Source: Chrysemys picta bellii (Eukaryota > Chordata > Testudines > Emydidae). Taken from it: a stretch of DNA of 64,000 nt. Shown here one piece after another: positions 32,810 to 46,386 of the stretch. The DNA lies in NCBI RefSeq assembly GCF_011386835.1, contig NC_088805.1, positions 12,768,836 to 12,832,835 on the forward strand. The letters run 5' to 3'. Under the pieces are notes generated by a model. The model searched no databases, had not been told where the DNA came from, and saw nothing but the letters and a program-made list of their open reading frames with translations. A program made the position numbers and the translations under genes. Position 1 is the first letter of the stretch. The number at the start of each line of letters is the position of its first letter.

Positions 32810-33539
32810 CTATATAACTCTGGGATAGCCCACAACATACAACAGTATAGAAGACCTTCCCTTTGGGCATTTTCTGTTTTCAGATAAAATTGATGAAATA
32901 TTGCACTCATTTAAAAGACCTTCAAGCAACCCTCTGCTTCTTAAAGAGTTTATGTCCCAGTATCCAAGAAAAGAGACACAACTCCCTGCATACCTAGTAC
33001 TCCTAGCAGTACTATAGAAATCCTTTCTACCACCCAGGCAAGTTGACATGCTGAAAAGTACGCATAGACCTCAGAGAAGAAGGTCCACTAGCTCAGACTC
33101 CAACCAGCAGGCCCATTCTCAGACATCTGCAAGGAAAATCTGCCTTTTGACTTTTCCAATGAGGACAGCAACCTAGTTATTCACAACCCACACACTATTG
33201 TCTCTCCATTTGGGAGCAAACTATCTCGCTTTCTGGATAATGACAGACAAGTGGTCCCTAAGTACCTTGAGACTGGGATAGTCAATCCAATTCCTTCCCA
33301 TTCCCCCTTCCCCGTCCTTTTTCAGGTACCCAATTAATGAGCCTCTGCTCCTTCAAAAGGTCCAGATGCTGCTTGCTGTAAGGGCTGTGGAAGAAATTCC
33401 CATACAGTTTCAAGGAAAGGGGTTTTATTTGGACATTTTCTAATTCCCAAGTCCAAGTGTTGTCTAAGGCCCATTTTGAACCTTTACGGTCTCAACAAGT
33501 TCACTAAATAAGTGAGATTTTACATGGTTTCCCTGACAT

Positions 33540-33960
33540 CTATCCTCCCCCTCAGAATTGGAACAATTTGTTTGCTGCCCTCGATCTTTGCAATGCTTAC
33601 TTCCACATCACAATGATACCAAGTCATAGGAAGTTCCTCAGATTTATGGTAGTGAGGAGACACTATCAATACACCGTTCTTCCCTTTGGCCTATTGTCAG
33701 CTCCTCATGTGTTTATGAAACGCATAGCAGAGGTGTCAGTATTCTTGAGAAGGATTGGGATACATATCTTTCCTTACTAGATGATTGGCTCATCCAGGGC
33801 ACATCACTCTGTGAGGTCCTCAATCAGCTTCAATTCATTCTCCATCTCTTTGACTGGCTAGGGCTCATGCTGAACAAAGAGAAGTCCACATTAGTGCCCA
33901 TGAAGAGGCTGAAATTCATTGGGGCTCTGCTTGACTCTATGGTAGTGAGGGCCTTTCTTC
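33540..33960 (+). pseudogene. DIRS reverse-transcriptase fragment, broken at the active site
   Basis: FAALDLCNAYFHITM, FLRFMVVRRHYQYTVLPFGL and LRRIGIHIFPY are the RT palm region. The frame stops at 33778-33780, exactly where the YLDD catalytic motif is expected, because one base is missing; the next frame continues DDWLIQG. Confidence 0.75.
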
Positions 33961-34592
33961 CTTGAGAGGTTTCGACCATTTACAGTCTTTTTGTGTCCGT
34001 CAGGTGTCACCTGTCCACTATGTGAGCATGTCTCACATTGGTAGGTCACATGGCTCCATGTATGTATGTGACCATGCATTCCAGACTGCATTTTCATCCT
34101 CTACATACAAACATGGCTGAAGTTGGTTTACCAACCAAGCAGACATCTGGACAAGTTAGTCCAAGTTCCTCCTGTAGTCTTACTCTGGAGTAGTGAATGG
34201 ACTAGGACATTGTATGTGCGGGGAATCCCTTTTCTTGTTCCCTTCCAACTAGGACAATTACAACTGACACTTCTACATTAGGCTGGGATGCTCACCTGGG
34301 TGGTTCATGGGGGCCCAAGGGATATGGACATACCAGGAAGAGAGGCTTCATAACGTTCCAAGAGGTTTTACGTAACAGAAGGAAACAATCAACTAGCTCC
34401 ACCTATTCAGCTAAGTGGAAGTGTTCTTCACTTTTGACTTCTGCTCAAGGGATTCAGTCAATAAGGGTGCATGTCCAGGACAAATCTTCTGGCCCTTTCT
34501 TAAATTCAGTGAAGCTTCACCTGGCAGCCATTTCTGCCACTCAGGGGGGAAGAACAGTGTTTTCTAATCCTATGGCTACAAAGTTTCTCAAG

Positions 34593-37500
34593 TAAATTAC
34601 TTGTCTGTTTCCACCTGTAAAAGCATAATAGTGGATGGAATAGATAACACAGAGTCCGTCTGGGCAATACTCACACTGGGTAAAAGGACTACTAGAGCCT
34701 CTCCGGGGATAGTGCTTGGGGTGTGCTATAGACTGCCGGGATCGACCCAGGATATGGATAAGGAACTATTTAATGTATTTAGGGAAGTAAATACTAATAG
34801 AAACTGTGTAATTATGGGGGACTTTAACTTCCCGGATATAGATTGGGGAACAAACGCTAGTAGCAATAATAGGGCTCAGATGTTCCTAGATGTGCTTGCT
34901 GATCAATTCCTTCATCAAGTGGTAGCTGAACTGACAAGGGGGGAGGCCATTTTAGATTTGATTCTGGTAAGTAGTGAGGACCTCGTTGAGGAAGTGGTAG
35001 TAGGGGACAACTTGGGCTCCAGTGATCATGAGCTAATTCGGTTTAAACTAAATGGAAGGAGTAACAGAATTAAGTCAAAGACTAGGGTTTATAATTTTAA
35101 AAAGGCCAATTTTAACAAATTAAGGGGACTGGTAAGGGAAGTGGATTGGGCAAACGTATTAATGGATCTAAAGGCAGAAGAAGCCTGGGATTACTTTAAG
35201 TTAAAGATGCATGAGCTGTCAGAGGCCTGTATCCCCAAAAAGGGAAAAAGATTACTAAGCAAGAGATTTAGACCGAGCTGGATGAGCGACCGACTCAAAG
35301 GGGCAATTAGGAAAAAACAGAAAGCGTACAAAGAGTGGAAGAGGGGAGGGATCAGTAAGGAAACTTACCTTAGTGAAGTCAGAGAATGTAGAGATAGAGT
35401 GAGAAAGGCCAAAGGCCGTGTAGAGTTGGACCTAGCGAGGGGAATTAAAAGCAATAGTAAAAGGTTTTACAGCCATATAAATAGGAAGAAAGCAAAGAAA
35501 GAAGAAGTGGGACCGCTGAAGACTATAGCCGGAGAGGAGATTAAAGATAATCTAGGCATGGCGCAATATCTCAATGAATATTTTGCATCGGTGTTTAATG
35601 AGGCCAATGAAGGTATTAGGGATACTAGCACCATTACAGAGGGGCATACAGGATGGGGGATTACCGTATCCGAGGTAGAAACAAAACTTGAACGCCTTAA
35701 TGGGACTAAGTCGGGAGGACCGGACGATCTTCATCCGAGAATATTGAAGGAATTGGCACGGGAAATAGCAGGCCCATTAGCGATAATATTTAATGAATCT
35801 GTAAACTCGGGGGTGGTCCCGTTAGACTGGAGAATAGCTAACGTGGTTCCTATTTTCAAGAAAGCGAAAAAAAGTGATCCGGGTAACTACAGGCCTGTTA
35901 GTTTAACATCTGTAGTGTGCAAGGTGCTGGAGAAAATTCTGAAAGAGAAACTAGTTGAGGACCTTGAGGTTAATGGCAATTGCGATAATTTACAACATGG
36001 TTTTACGAAGGGCAGTTCGTGCCAAACGAATCTGATCTCCTTCTTTGAGAAAGTAACGGACTTATTAGATAAGGGAAATGCGGTGGACCTAATATACCTG
36101 GATTTCAGTAAAGCGTTTGATACTGTACCCCATGAGGAATTATTGGTTAAACTGGAAAACATGGGGATCGATATGAAAATCCAGAGGTGGATAAGGAATT
36201 GGTTAATGGGGAGAATGCAGCGGGTCGTATTAAAGGGTGAACTGTCAGGTTGGAGGGAGGTTACTAGTGGAGTGCCTCAAGGTTCGGTTTTGGGACCCAT
36301 TTTATTTAATCTATTTATAACTGACCTCGGAACCGATTGCAGGAGTGGGCTGATAAAGTTTGCGGATGATATGAAGGTGGGAGGCGTTGCAAATTCGGAG
36401 GAGGATAGGGATATTCTGCAGGGAGACTTGAATGAGCTTGTGAATTGGAGTATCAGAAATAGGATGAAATTTAATAGTGAAAAGTGTAAGGTGATGCACT
36501 TGGGGATGACTAATAACAATTTTAGTTACAAGATGGGGACGCATTGGTTAGAAGTAACGGAAGAGGAGAAGGACCTAGGGGTCCTTGTAGACCGCAGGAT
36601 GACTTTGGCCTAGTCTTCACTTACCGGCTGGTCCGGCGGCACGCCATCGATGTTCTGTGATCGATTTATCGCGTCTGGTTAAGACGCGATAAATCGATCC
36701 CAGATCGATCCCGGAAGTGCTCACAGTCGGCGCCGGTACTCCAGCTCGCCGAGAGGAGTACGCGGCGTCGACGGGGGGAGACTTCCTGCCGCGTCTGGAC
36801 CGCGGTAAGTCCGGACTAAGGTACTTCGAATTCAGCTACGTTATTAACGTAGCTGAATTTGCGTACCTTAGTCCGAAGTCCAGACTAAGTGGGGACCAGG
36901 CCTATGAGTCGACAATGTGACGTGGCGGTAAAAAAAGCCAATGCGGTCTTGGGATGCATTAGGCGAGGGATATCTAGTAGGGATAAGGAGGTCCTGCTTC
37001 CGTTGTATAAGGCGCTGGTGAGACCTCATTTGGAGTACTGTGTGCAGTTCTGGTCTCCCATGTTTAAAAAAGATGAAGTCAAACTGGAATGGGTGCAGAG
37101 AAGGGCGACTAGGATGATCAGAGGAATGGAAAACCTGTCGTATGAAAGGAGACTAGAGGAGCTTGGGTTGTTTAGTCTGACAAAGCGAAGGCTGAGGGGG
37201 GATATGATTGCTATCTTTAAATATATCAGAGGGATAAATACAAGGGAGGGAGAGGAACTATTCCAGTTTAGTACTAATGTGGACACGAGAACGAATGGAT
37301 ATAAACTGGCCGTGGGGAAGTTCAGGCTTGAAATTAGACGAAGGTTTCTGACCGTCAGAGGGGTGAAATATTGGAACGGCCTTCCGAGGGAAACGGTGGG
37401 GGCGACGGACCTGTCTGGTTTTAAGATTAAGTTAGATAAGTTTATGGAGGGAATGGTTTAATGGTAAAACATAGTAGCCAAGGAAAACCAAGCAATGGTA

Positions 37501-37826
37501 TGTAAATAGTATAATGTTCAACAGGGGTCAGACTAGAGACTCTTGCCTACATGCTCGGGGTCTTACTGATCGCCATATTTGGGGTCGGGAAGGAATTTTC
37601 CTCCAGGGTAAATTGGCTGAGCCTCTGGAGGTTTTTCGCCTTCCTCCGCAGCATGGGGCAGGGATCACTAGCAGGAGGGTCTCTGCCGATTGAAGTCACT
37701 AAAACACAGGATTGGGGACTTCAACGGCAGAGTCCAGGGAATGGTTTTGTGGCCTGCAGCATGCAGGGGGTCAGACCAGATGATCATAATGGTCCCTTCT
37801 GACCTTAAAGTCTATGAGTCTATGAG
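34593..37826 (+). mobile_element. CR1 LINE (second subfamily) with endonuclease and RT, interrupted by a MITE
   Basis: A 3.2-kb CR1 inserted in the DIRS recombinase region. An open frame runs 34601-36606 and resumes after the MITE at 36906-37461. It starts within the APE-type endonuclease (GDFNFPDIDWG; SSDHELIRF) and covers the full RT ([63 protein letters not shown]) and C-terminal domain. The 3'UTR ends GACCTTAAAG and a TCTATGAG repeat. The 5' part is truncated. Apart from the MITE, no stop is seen in 854 codons. Confidence 0.92.
36607..36902. mobile_element. PIF/Harbinger-like MITE inside the CR1 ORF
   Basis: 296 bp with ends GGCCTAGTCTTCACTTA and, reverse-complemented, GGCCTGGTCCCCACTTAG. 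Flanks are TTT (36604-36606) and TAT (36903-36905). Hairpins TTTATCGCGTCTGG/GACGCGATAAA and ATTCAGCTACGTTATTAACG are shared with the 4.3-kb copy. It introduces a stop into the CR1 ORF at 36611. Confidence 0.8.
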
Positions 37827-38460
37827 TTCACCTTAACAGTGTTAGCCGCTCTCATGGAAAAACCTCCATTTGAACCTTTTGGCTATATGCTCCTGGGCAC
37901 ATTTGTCCTGGAAGATGACCTTCCTTATCGCCATCACATCTGTGAGGAGAGCTGGCAAGTTGCAAGCATTAGCGGTAGACCCTCCGTACACTCATTTTTT
38001 AAGGACAAGATGGCTCACCCGAAGTTTTTAAAGTAGTGTCAACTTTCCACCTTAATAAGATGCTATACCTAGGTCCTGTGTTCTTTCTGAATCTGCATGC
38101 CAGTTGGGAAGAAGACTGTTTTACATACCTTGGATGTAAGACGGGCGTTGGCCTTTTTCATAGACAGAGGTAATTGTTTAGATGTTCTCCTTGACTTTTT
38201 GTTTCTTATGAGGATAGGATGAAGGGCCAAGTGGTCTCGACCCAGACAGTCTATAGATGGGTAGCTTCTCTCAATGATGTACCTGTTCTGGACACTTAGA
38301 AGGCTGCTGCCTGGTCCTACATATATACGTACATACATACATTCACTTGTCACTATGCGATTGCAGCAGCTTCAAGGGAAGATGCGAACTTTAGCAAGGT
38401 CCCTGTTCAAATAGAGTCCAAGCCTTGCCATCTACGATACTGCTTGTGAGTCACCTGAAG

Positions 38461-38860
38461 GGAATACACATCTGCATCCACTCGAATAAGAAAGAACAGT
38501 TACTTACCTGTATTGTAACTGTTTTTCCTTCGAGATGTGGGTGCAAATGTGTATTCCATAACCAACCTGTCATCCCCTCTGCATCAGAGTTTTAGGCCAC
38601 TGGCTGATGCAAAGGAGCTGAGGTAGATGGGGGCAGCAGCATCCTTATGTAGCCTCAGGAGGGGTCGTAAGGAAGCACAGGCCATGTGCATCACCTCAAC
38701 AGGTATTGCTGCGGAAAACATTTCTGGCTCCGGCATGGTGAGCGCGGACACACACACACACACACACACACACCCCTCTACCTCTGAATTGACTACATTT
38801 CTGCATCCACATCTCTAAGAACACCAGTTACAAGTAAGTAATTGTTCTTTTCCTGTTTAA
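38461..38860. repeat. DIRS terminal inverted repeats and hairpin
   Basis: GGAATACACATCTGCATCCA (38461) pairs with GGGTGCAAATGTGTATTCC (38540-38558), forming a hairpin around GAACAGTTACTTACCTG. A second, diverged copy in inverse orientation lies at 38796-38856. This is the complex terminal layout of DIRS elements. Confidence 0.65.
38748..38773. repeat. (AC)n microsatellite
   Basis: About 13 uninterrupted AC units between the two DIRS terminal segments. Confidence 0.95.
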
Positions 38861-41472
38861 TGAGTTAGGGTCTGAGACCATTTTTACATTTTGCTTTTAT
38901 CATTTTTTTTTAAAGCATATCATGTCTGCTGAAAGAAGACCTTAATCCTGCTCCCCTCTACTTCCTTTACTTCTCTGTAGAGTGGGTGGCAGATCTTTCC
39001 TCGTGCCATCAGAATCTGGTCCTATGGATACAACTTCAGGGTAAAAATCAAAAAGGGAGATTCTATTGAATGGAGGAAGCTGTGAAATTATGTAATAGGT
39101 ACAGTAAAGGAGAACACATAAACACTGATAGGAAAGGAAGTTTATGAGGTTATAGCAATATTCTGATAATGATTTTTTATTGATCTAGCGTCACTGTTTC
39201 TGCCTTTGACATTTCAGGTGGGCAAAACCAGAACCTAGGATCCAAATATTCTGAAACTTTGTGGAAGTCCAGATCTGAAGTTTCCAGTTTAATTCCATCT
39301 CTGTTTAACATTTCAAAGGCTTGATTCTTCTTGGCCTTGTGCTTTATGTAGTCATATGCATCTGTGTAAAATAGTACCAGCTCTTTATATATAACCAGAA
39401 TATTATAATTTTTCACTCTTTGTGCATGTGTGAATGGCAACAGAAAGTGCAAGGCACAGGAAAATCAGATTCCATGTATTCTGTAATTCCAAGAGGAAGT
39501 GGGTATACACTTTCCCCTTTACTTGTTTTTTATAGATTCCATCTACGCTACAAGTCTAACCAGTCACAGCTAGTATAAATGACATGTTCTAATGTCTCTT
39601 TTTGTTCATAATATAGATGGGACATGTTTTTTTGAAGCATGTTACAGTCGAAGTAGTGAACTTGGTCACCCCTCTCCATGCTAGATAACTGTGAGCTGGT
39701 AAGGTTAGATGCTACAGTGTGGCTGGGCATATAATTAGTTTGACGGCCCTCACTGGAGAAAGTGTTTCAATCCCTTGATGCTAGTGGTAGAGAAGTCCTT
39801 ATTTTCATATTACTTTTACCAAAATGGTGTGTGTTATGTGTACTTGCACTCTTTCTACATAGAAAGAGAGAGTGAGAGTTTTCCAATACAGAAACCCTAA
39901 CGTGCTTGCTGTGTGCAGGTCTCTTAATTGAATGGCTGTTGCAGAACAAGCACTCTCTACGTGATTGCTGCAGCCTGGTGAGCTTGTCGGGTCATGCACT
40001 TTCCCTAGTTCCCTCTATTATTCCAAGAGTCAAATGCCCTTCTGCCCTACCCCTATAAGTTTGATTCTTTAGGAGCTAGGATGATCATGTGTTAAAACAA
40101 GGCCGATGTAACACGGAATAGATTGTATGAAATTCAGAGAAATTGGGAAATAGAGTGGAGCAACTCTGTGTTGGAGAGTCTTCTGCTGTGTGGGCAGCCC
40201 TGACTTGGTGTCATAGGGACTCCTGTTTAAACCTTGTTAGTTGTCCCTGCTGATTTAAATGGCATGGTATTGTCAGAAATAACTGAAATACATACCTGCT
40301 GGATGAGTATTTGTGAGACCGCTTTTCTATGCATGATTGTTTTTTGTAAATCTCTGATCAGATTGGTTTTGCTTATTGAACTTCAGTGTATACTGCAAAA
40401 GTACAAGGCAAACTTCAAGAAATAACACCCAAGGGTATGTTCAAAGAAACTAGCTGATATCTATGGTCATACATCGACATAAAGAAATGGACTAAGAATA
40501 ATACACTACATTATTCTTACACTCTTCTTTACTGGAACAAATTTTAGACAGGAAGAAGGAATTTAAACAAGGCAATCTCTCACTGATTTGTAACATTCAA
40601 AGTCATGTACCTAATAGGCAGTATTCCCCCAACATAAAAGAGGTATTGTAAATCTTTCACCAACATGAAATCAGGAAAACTCAGAGCCATAAAAAACTAC
40701 TATAAACATTCTGAGTCAATTAACGAATCACCCTCAAGAATCAAACCAAGGCATCAGACCACCATTCAAGAAAGCTTGTTCACCAATAATTTGATGTCCA
40801 CAAAGCCCTGGAGCCAATGGAATCACTCTGAATTTACACCAGCATAAGTGAGAGCAGAATGTTTCCATAAGGTCCAGTATACTCCTAGTACAATGTTTTG
40901 GAGGGAAAGAAAACAGAAGACCGTAGGACACTTATTAATTATTAACCCCATCATGTAGTCACTACACATGCATCAGTAAACAGGCTGAATGTAAGAATGT
41001 AAGAATCTAATTGGATCCTAACGCCTCAAAACATACCAAGGAAAATAACAGAGAGACTTTTGGTAATATAAAAAATAACCAGACACAATGGGCCTGATTC
41101 TCAGTTATTCCATTCCTGCATTTAGATAGGGATGGGGGCGAAAATGAGGAGAAATGTGGCTTAAAACTGCCTTTGTATTTCCCATATACTGTTTTGCTCA
41201 CAACGTAAATTAGAACAGTCTTGTGGAATTGTATGTATGCAACTTCTCTTGGGACTTGTTTGTCTTCCTTTCATCTTCAGACAAGGCTGTTATTGGCAAC
41301 CATGCCAGTCCTGTTGGCACAGAAAATGAGTGCACCATTTGGTGGAGGAGGTGAATATGTGTGCCTGTGTAGTTATCGATCCAAATATGTAATGTTTTGA
41401 CCTTATATTCCGTGTAGTTGTTTATCTCTCAAAACTGTTTCATGACGATGACTAATAAATGCTCCCTTAAAC
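38861..41472. other. Intergenic, no gene recognised
   Basis: AT-rich DNA between RAB36 and BCR. The minus frame 39177-39452 (91 codons) has no family signature or splice support. There is a possible CR1 tail scrap (AATGTAAGAATGTAAGAA) at 40989-41006. Confidence 0.5.
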
Positions 41473-41786
41473 CAGGGGTCGGCAACCTTTCAGAAGTGGT
41501 GTGCCGAGTCTTCATTTATTCACTCTAATTTAAGGTTTTGCGTGCCAGTAATACATTTTAACATTTTTAGAAGGTCTCCTTTCTAGAAGTCTATAATATA
41601 TAACTAAACTATTGTTGTATGTAAAGTAAATAAGGTTTTTAAAATGTTTAAGAAGCTTTATTTAAAATTAAATTAAAATGCAGAGTCCCCCGGACCAGTG
41701 GACAAGACCCGGGCAGTGTGTGAGTGCCACTGAAAATCAGCTCGCATGCCGCCTTTGGCACGCATGCCATAGGTTGCCTACCCCTG
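41473..41786. mobile_element. hAT-like MITE, copy A
   Basis: 314 bp with inverted ends CAGGGGTCGGCAACCTTTC and, reverse-complemented, CAGGGGTAGGCAACCTATGG. The flanks share TTAAAC (an imperfect 8-bp duplication). The same family as 58283-58591, which is in the opposite orientation. Confidence 0.8.
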
Positions 41787-44700
41787 ATTAAACCATGCTT
41801 ATTCTATTCAGTGGACAGTGCATCTAACTTCTTTGTGATTACTGGGTTTGAATCACTACTGGATGGCTGAATAGAAGGGGTGGCTCACTATACTGGAGGA
41901 TACGATATATGTATATAAAATATGATGTCTTTCAGCAGAAGCAACCAACATGCTTTGCAAGCATAAACTAATTGTCACATAAGCCCCCTTTTGAGGTACT
42001 GTACTGTAGGTGAGTAGTGTTAGCCTCATTTTACAGAAGTGTAAACTCAAGTTCACAATGATAACAGGCCTGGTTTTCAAACTAGCCCCCTATTTTTGTG
42101 GGCATAGTGCCTGAAATAATTTGGGCCCTAAAATTTTATATCCCCAGGTTCATTCATGCTTTTTCCTGGCAATTTATTGTTGATGCTGAGGTATGGGCAT
42201 AACTTGTTACAGACAGAAAACGGTGCCTCTAAAAATGGTTCTAAAATCAGGCCTTAAGTGACCTGCCCTCAGTCACACAATGAGTCAGTGACAAAGCTGG
42301 GAAGAAGAATATTTTTTAAATTGCCCTGCAAATGTTGCTTTTATTATTGTTAGACTTGTGTGCAAAAACTCATGGATGCAGTCTCTTCAGCAATGCTATG
42401 ATATTGCTCTGAAAATCAAATGAGGCAGCTTTCCCACCTTATGTCTATGAAGAGTATGGGTCCTATAAAACCGCACAGTGCCTTGGCCTCAAGGGAAAGT
42501 GAGATTTGGTTCCAGAGGGCTCCTCCCTTCCCTTTTCTGTATATTGGGAATACTGAATTTGGAAGAAAACTGCCTTTTGTTTTCTAGTAACAGAAATGAC
42601 ACAGTAACTTGATGTCACTACAATTTTATATCTCTTCTAGCTCCAAGAATCACATTTATAACAGCAGGACAATAAATAGCCTTCAGAAAGAGCCTAATCC
42701 ATCCCAGTCAGTGATGGATGCTGCAAGGCCTGCCTCGAAAGCCCCATTGAGATTTCCCGAGCACAGAGTCCATTATTAATAATTGATTCTGTAAAAATGA
42801 AACTCAGATCATGTTACTATTGATGAATTGCTTAGACAGGGGAACACAAGGAAAGGGTTCCAACTCTCTGAAAAGTAAACACCACTGTTCATTTGTAATT
42901 TCTTGGACAGATGTTCATGTCTCTGGCCTAGATTTTAGTTGTGTGTGTTTAATTCTAACAAAAAGCCTAGTTGCTTTGAAGAAGCCTTTTATATAGTGAG
43001 TAATATGTCAGGAAAGAGGACAACTGTATCAGTTTTGAATGCAGGCTGTTTGTCGCATTCCTAGATATATTAACTCTGGAACTAGCTGGTGAATCCCCCA
43101 CAGTACATTTGGCAACAATGCCTGTCTCCTTTGGGGAATTTTGTTGGAGGGAGTGTGGAGAAGGGTGGTGATTGGGGGCCATCCGAAGACAAAGCTAAGG
43201 TGCTGGTGTAGTAATTTTTCTCAGAACGAATACCAATGTGATGCCTCTTTTTGTCACAATAAATTGAAGTTAGCGTGCTGATTGCCTATTATTTTAAACA
43301 ATGAGTATGTGTGTCTTTTAGTCAAAGCCGTAGATGATGGCTCACAGGCCATTCAGCAAACAGCCCTATGGCAAGTGATATTGTTTTTGGCTTTCAGGTT
43401 AAGGTCAGGAGCTGTTAGAATAACAATTGGTTTTATTTTTTAGTATCAGTTTTGCCATGTGAGTGAATATTTGAAACTCAGTTTTCCTATTGCCAGTAGG
43501 TCATGTCATTCACATCTCTCTTGTTATTTCTCAGCACCTAAAAGACTCAAGCCTGCTGTCCCTATAAGTGCATTGTTCCCAATATAATCATCAGTTGTCT
43601 CTTGCATGAGAACTGCAGGGTCAGAACCTTACCGGCTTTTCTGCGGACAGTGCTTCCTACTTTTTCTAGCTCTTTCTTTACCTTCTTCATCACCCGTTTC
43701 TCCCCTCATCACCTTCATCCCATGTCTTCTCAGTTTTCTCCTTCATTTTTCTTTATCTCTACAAACAGGAGGATTCTTCATGCCTTTCTCAGAACCGTGG
43801 GTCCCTTCAGTTCTTATTCCCATGAATCCCAGGGTCCTTGCTACACTAACCTCTCCTCCTGGCAGTTCATCAGGAGCAGTTGTTGGAGGCATTCCCTCAA
43901 CCAGGGGCTGAGTGTGCTGCCCTCATGACACTCCCAGTCTCTGCAGGTCTGGGAGCTAGGAAACAAACATGGGACCTACTTAAAGTTTCCCAGAGTGGTT
44001 ACAACCACATTATAGTCCTTTGCCTTCATGTCTTTCTCTTTTCTGGGGCAGGAGGTTAGGGAAGAGACTTTAATCTTTGAGTGAGTGCTACAAGGATCAC
44101 TTGGTTGGTCACATAAGAAAGGTGCTACTGCTGTGTGTCAGTTTTCTGCTAATTTGTGCCCTTAGATTGTAAATTATTCGAGGGATTGACTTGAGTGCAG
44201 TTTTCCTCTTGTAATGTGCTGTATATCCTTTCAATGCTATGTTACTAAAAACTGGCATGCATCAGTTGGAATACATTGTTCTGTTCATCATTCTGTCTGC
44301 CCAACTACTCCCATGCCAGATATGGGAAAGATAAGGGAAAGTTAAGTGTAATAACGTCGTGGGCGGAACAGAAACCATGATGAATTAGATGAGAGAAGAG
44401 AGTAAAATATTTCAGTCACCCTGCTCATTCCTTTAGAGGGTTGTGATCAGAGTCCATTTCAGATGTGCACTACAATCCAGTGTGGGTTATTCTCCTTTCT
44501 GAGCTACACCCAGAGTTCATTCGAGATAATGGGAATAGATTTATTCACCTCTGTCTCCTCGCAGGCTTTGACTCATTCCAAGAAATACAGAAATCTTCAT
44601 TCGCAGGATCCTGAGTGGGAATTCTCTCTCTTTCCCGCTCTTGTGCAGAGGTCACATACTGTTAGAAAACATTTTTCATCAATCACAGGCAAATTATAGA

Positions 44701-44930
44701 CTGTATTTTAAAAAAATCCTTGAAAAGGACTCTGCTGTTAGGGTCCCAGTCTCACTTATATTGAACTCCCATTAATTTTATGTTTCAGGATCAGGCCCTT
44801 GGTGAGGAGAGAGAGCCACAGCTGTGGGAGGGCCAGTTTGTTAGGAAAAGTAACTGGCTTTTGCCCACAAGAGGGAGCCTCAGGGTCAGTTATGGGTCTT
44901 CTTGCCTGAAGCAGAGAAGCCATGTTGTAG
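41787..44930. other. Intergenic, no gene recognised
   Basis: Contains MIR-like scraps (about 42015-42065 and 42248-42303, minus: CTGCCCTCAGTCACACAATG). The overlapping open frames at 43602-43928 are low-complexity CT-rich sequence without gene-like features. Confidence 0.5.
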
Positions 44931-45011
44931 TTTATTTTCTGTTACTTTGTCCTCACCCACAACTGTTTCACATTTGGGGACAATATATACCTTTAAGTCA
45001 GCGGCACTGCT

Positions 45012-46197
45012 ATGGGTACCCGCATAGCCCCACAGTATGCCAACATTTTTATAGCTGACTTAGAACAACGCTTCCTTAGCTCTTGTCCCCTAATGCCCCT
45101 ACTTTACTTGCGCTATATTGATGACATCTTCATCATTTGGACCCATGGAAAAGAAGCCCTTGAGGAATTCCACCATGATTTCAATAATTTCCATCCCACC
45201 ATCAACCTCAGCCTAGATCAATCCACACAAGCGGTCCATTTCCTGGACACTACTGTGCTAATAAGCGATGGGTCACATAAATACCACCCTATATCAGAAA
45301 CCTACTGACCGCTATACTTACCTACATGCCTCCAGCTTCCATCCAGGACACACTACACGATCCATTGTCTACAGCCAAGCTCTAAGATACAACCGCATTT
45401 GCTCCAATCCCTCAGACAGAGACAAGCACCTACAAGATTTCTATCAATCATTCTTAAAACTACAATACCCACCTGCTGAAGTGAAAAAACAGATTGACAG
45501 AGCCAGACGAGTACCCAGAAGTCACCTCCTACAAGACAGGCCCAACAAAGAAAATAACAGAACACCACCAGCCGTCACCTTCAGCCCCCAACTAAAACCT
45601 CTCCAGTGCATCATCAAAGATCTACAACCTATCCTGAAAGATGATCCCTTACTCTCACAGATCTTGGGAGACAGACCTGTCCTCGCTTACAGACAACCCT
45701 CCAACATGAAGCAAATACTCACCAGCAACCACACACCACTGAACAAAAACACTGACCCAGGAACCTATCCTTGCAACAAAGCCCAATGCCAACTCTGTCC
45801 ACATATCTATTCAAGTGACATCATTATAGGACCTAATCACATCAGCCATGCCATCAGGGGCTCGTTCACCTGCACATCTACCAATGTGATATATGCCATC
45901 ATGTGCCAGCAATGCCCCTCTGCCATGTACATTGGCCAAACCGGACAGTCTCTACACAAAAGAATTAATGGACACAAATCTGACATCAGGAATCATAACA
46001 TTCAAAAACCAGTAGGAGAACACTTTAACCTGTCTGGTCACTCAATAACAGACCCGAGGGTGGCAGTTTTGCAGCAGAAAAGCTTCAAAAACAGACTCCA
46101 ACGAGAAACTGCTGAAGTTGAATTGATATGCAAACTAGATACAATCAACTTAGGCTTGAATAGAGACTGGGAATGGCTGACCCATTACAAACATTGA
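45012..46197 (+). pseudogene. Penelope-like RT / GIY-YIG ORF (frameshifted)
   Basis: An RT C-terminal part in one frame to about 45270, then a shift at the ISDG/GHINTT junction, and an open frame of 309 codons. This has [20 protein letters not shown] and, at the C-terminus, an endonuclease with [20 protein letters not shown], then [19 protein letters not shown] and [10 protein letters not shown]. In Penelope proteins the RT and GIY-YIG domains act together in target-primed copying. The shift and the missing RT N-terminus make this copy inactive. Confidence 0.85.
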
Positions 46198-46386
46198 ATC
46201 TATCTCCCCATGTAAGTATTCTCACACTTCTTATCAAACTGTCTGTACTGGGCTATCTTGATTATCACTTCAAAAAAATTTTCTCTTACTTAATTGGTCT
46301 CTCAGAGTTGGTAAGACAACTCCCACTTCTTCATGCTCTCTGTATGTGTATATATATCTCCTCAATATATGTTCCATTCTATGCAT

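Larger units (their letters stand above)
32410..38860 (+). mobile_element. DIRS-type retrotransposon remnant, split by a CR1
   Basis: Tyrosine-recombinase retrotransposon: 32410-34592 and about 37827-38860, interrupted by a CR1. A Gag-like frame (32405-32809) has the ALGRKIYSKSFLQMQIANQQ segment. RT fragment: ALDLCNAYFHITMIPSHRKF and VLPFGLLSAPHVF (33568-33780). The region after the CR1 matches the recombinase-side segment (EKPPFEPFGY; SARR-like GEESWQ near 37950). Terminal hairpins lie at 38461-38860. There are stops throughout and the element is dead. The 5' end is missing or was lost where CR1 sequence joins at 32410. Confidence 0.8.

Noticed and set aside
32810..33540. Possible retroviral gag-pol
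   Set aside because: The flanking Gag-like and RT segments are DIRS-type, there are no long terminal repeats, and the termini form inverted hairpins, so it is not an endogenous retrovirus.
43602..43928. Two overlapping frames of about 100 codons
   Set aside because: CT-rich low-complexity sequence without splice sites, domains or a conserved start.
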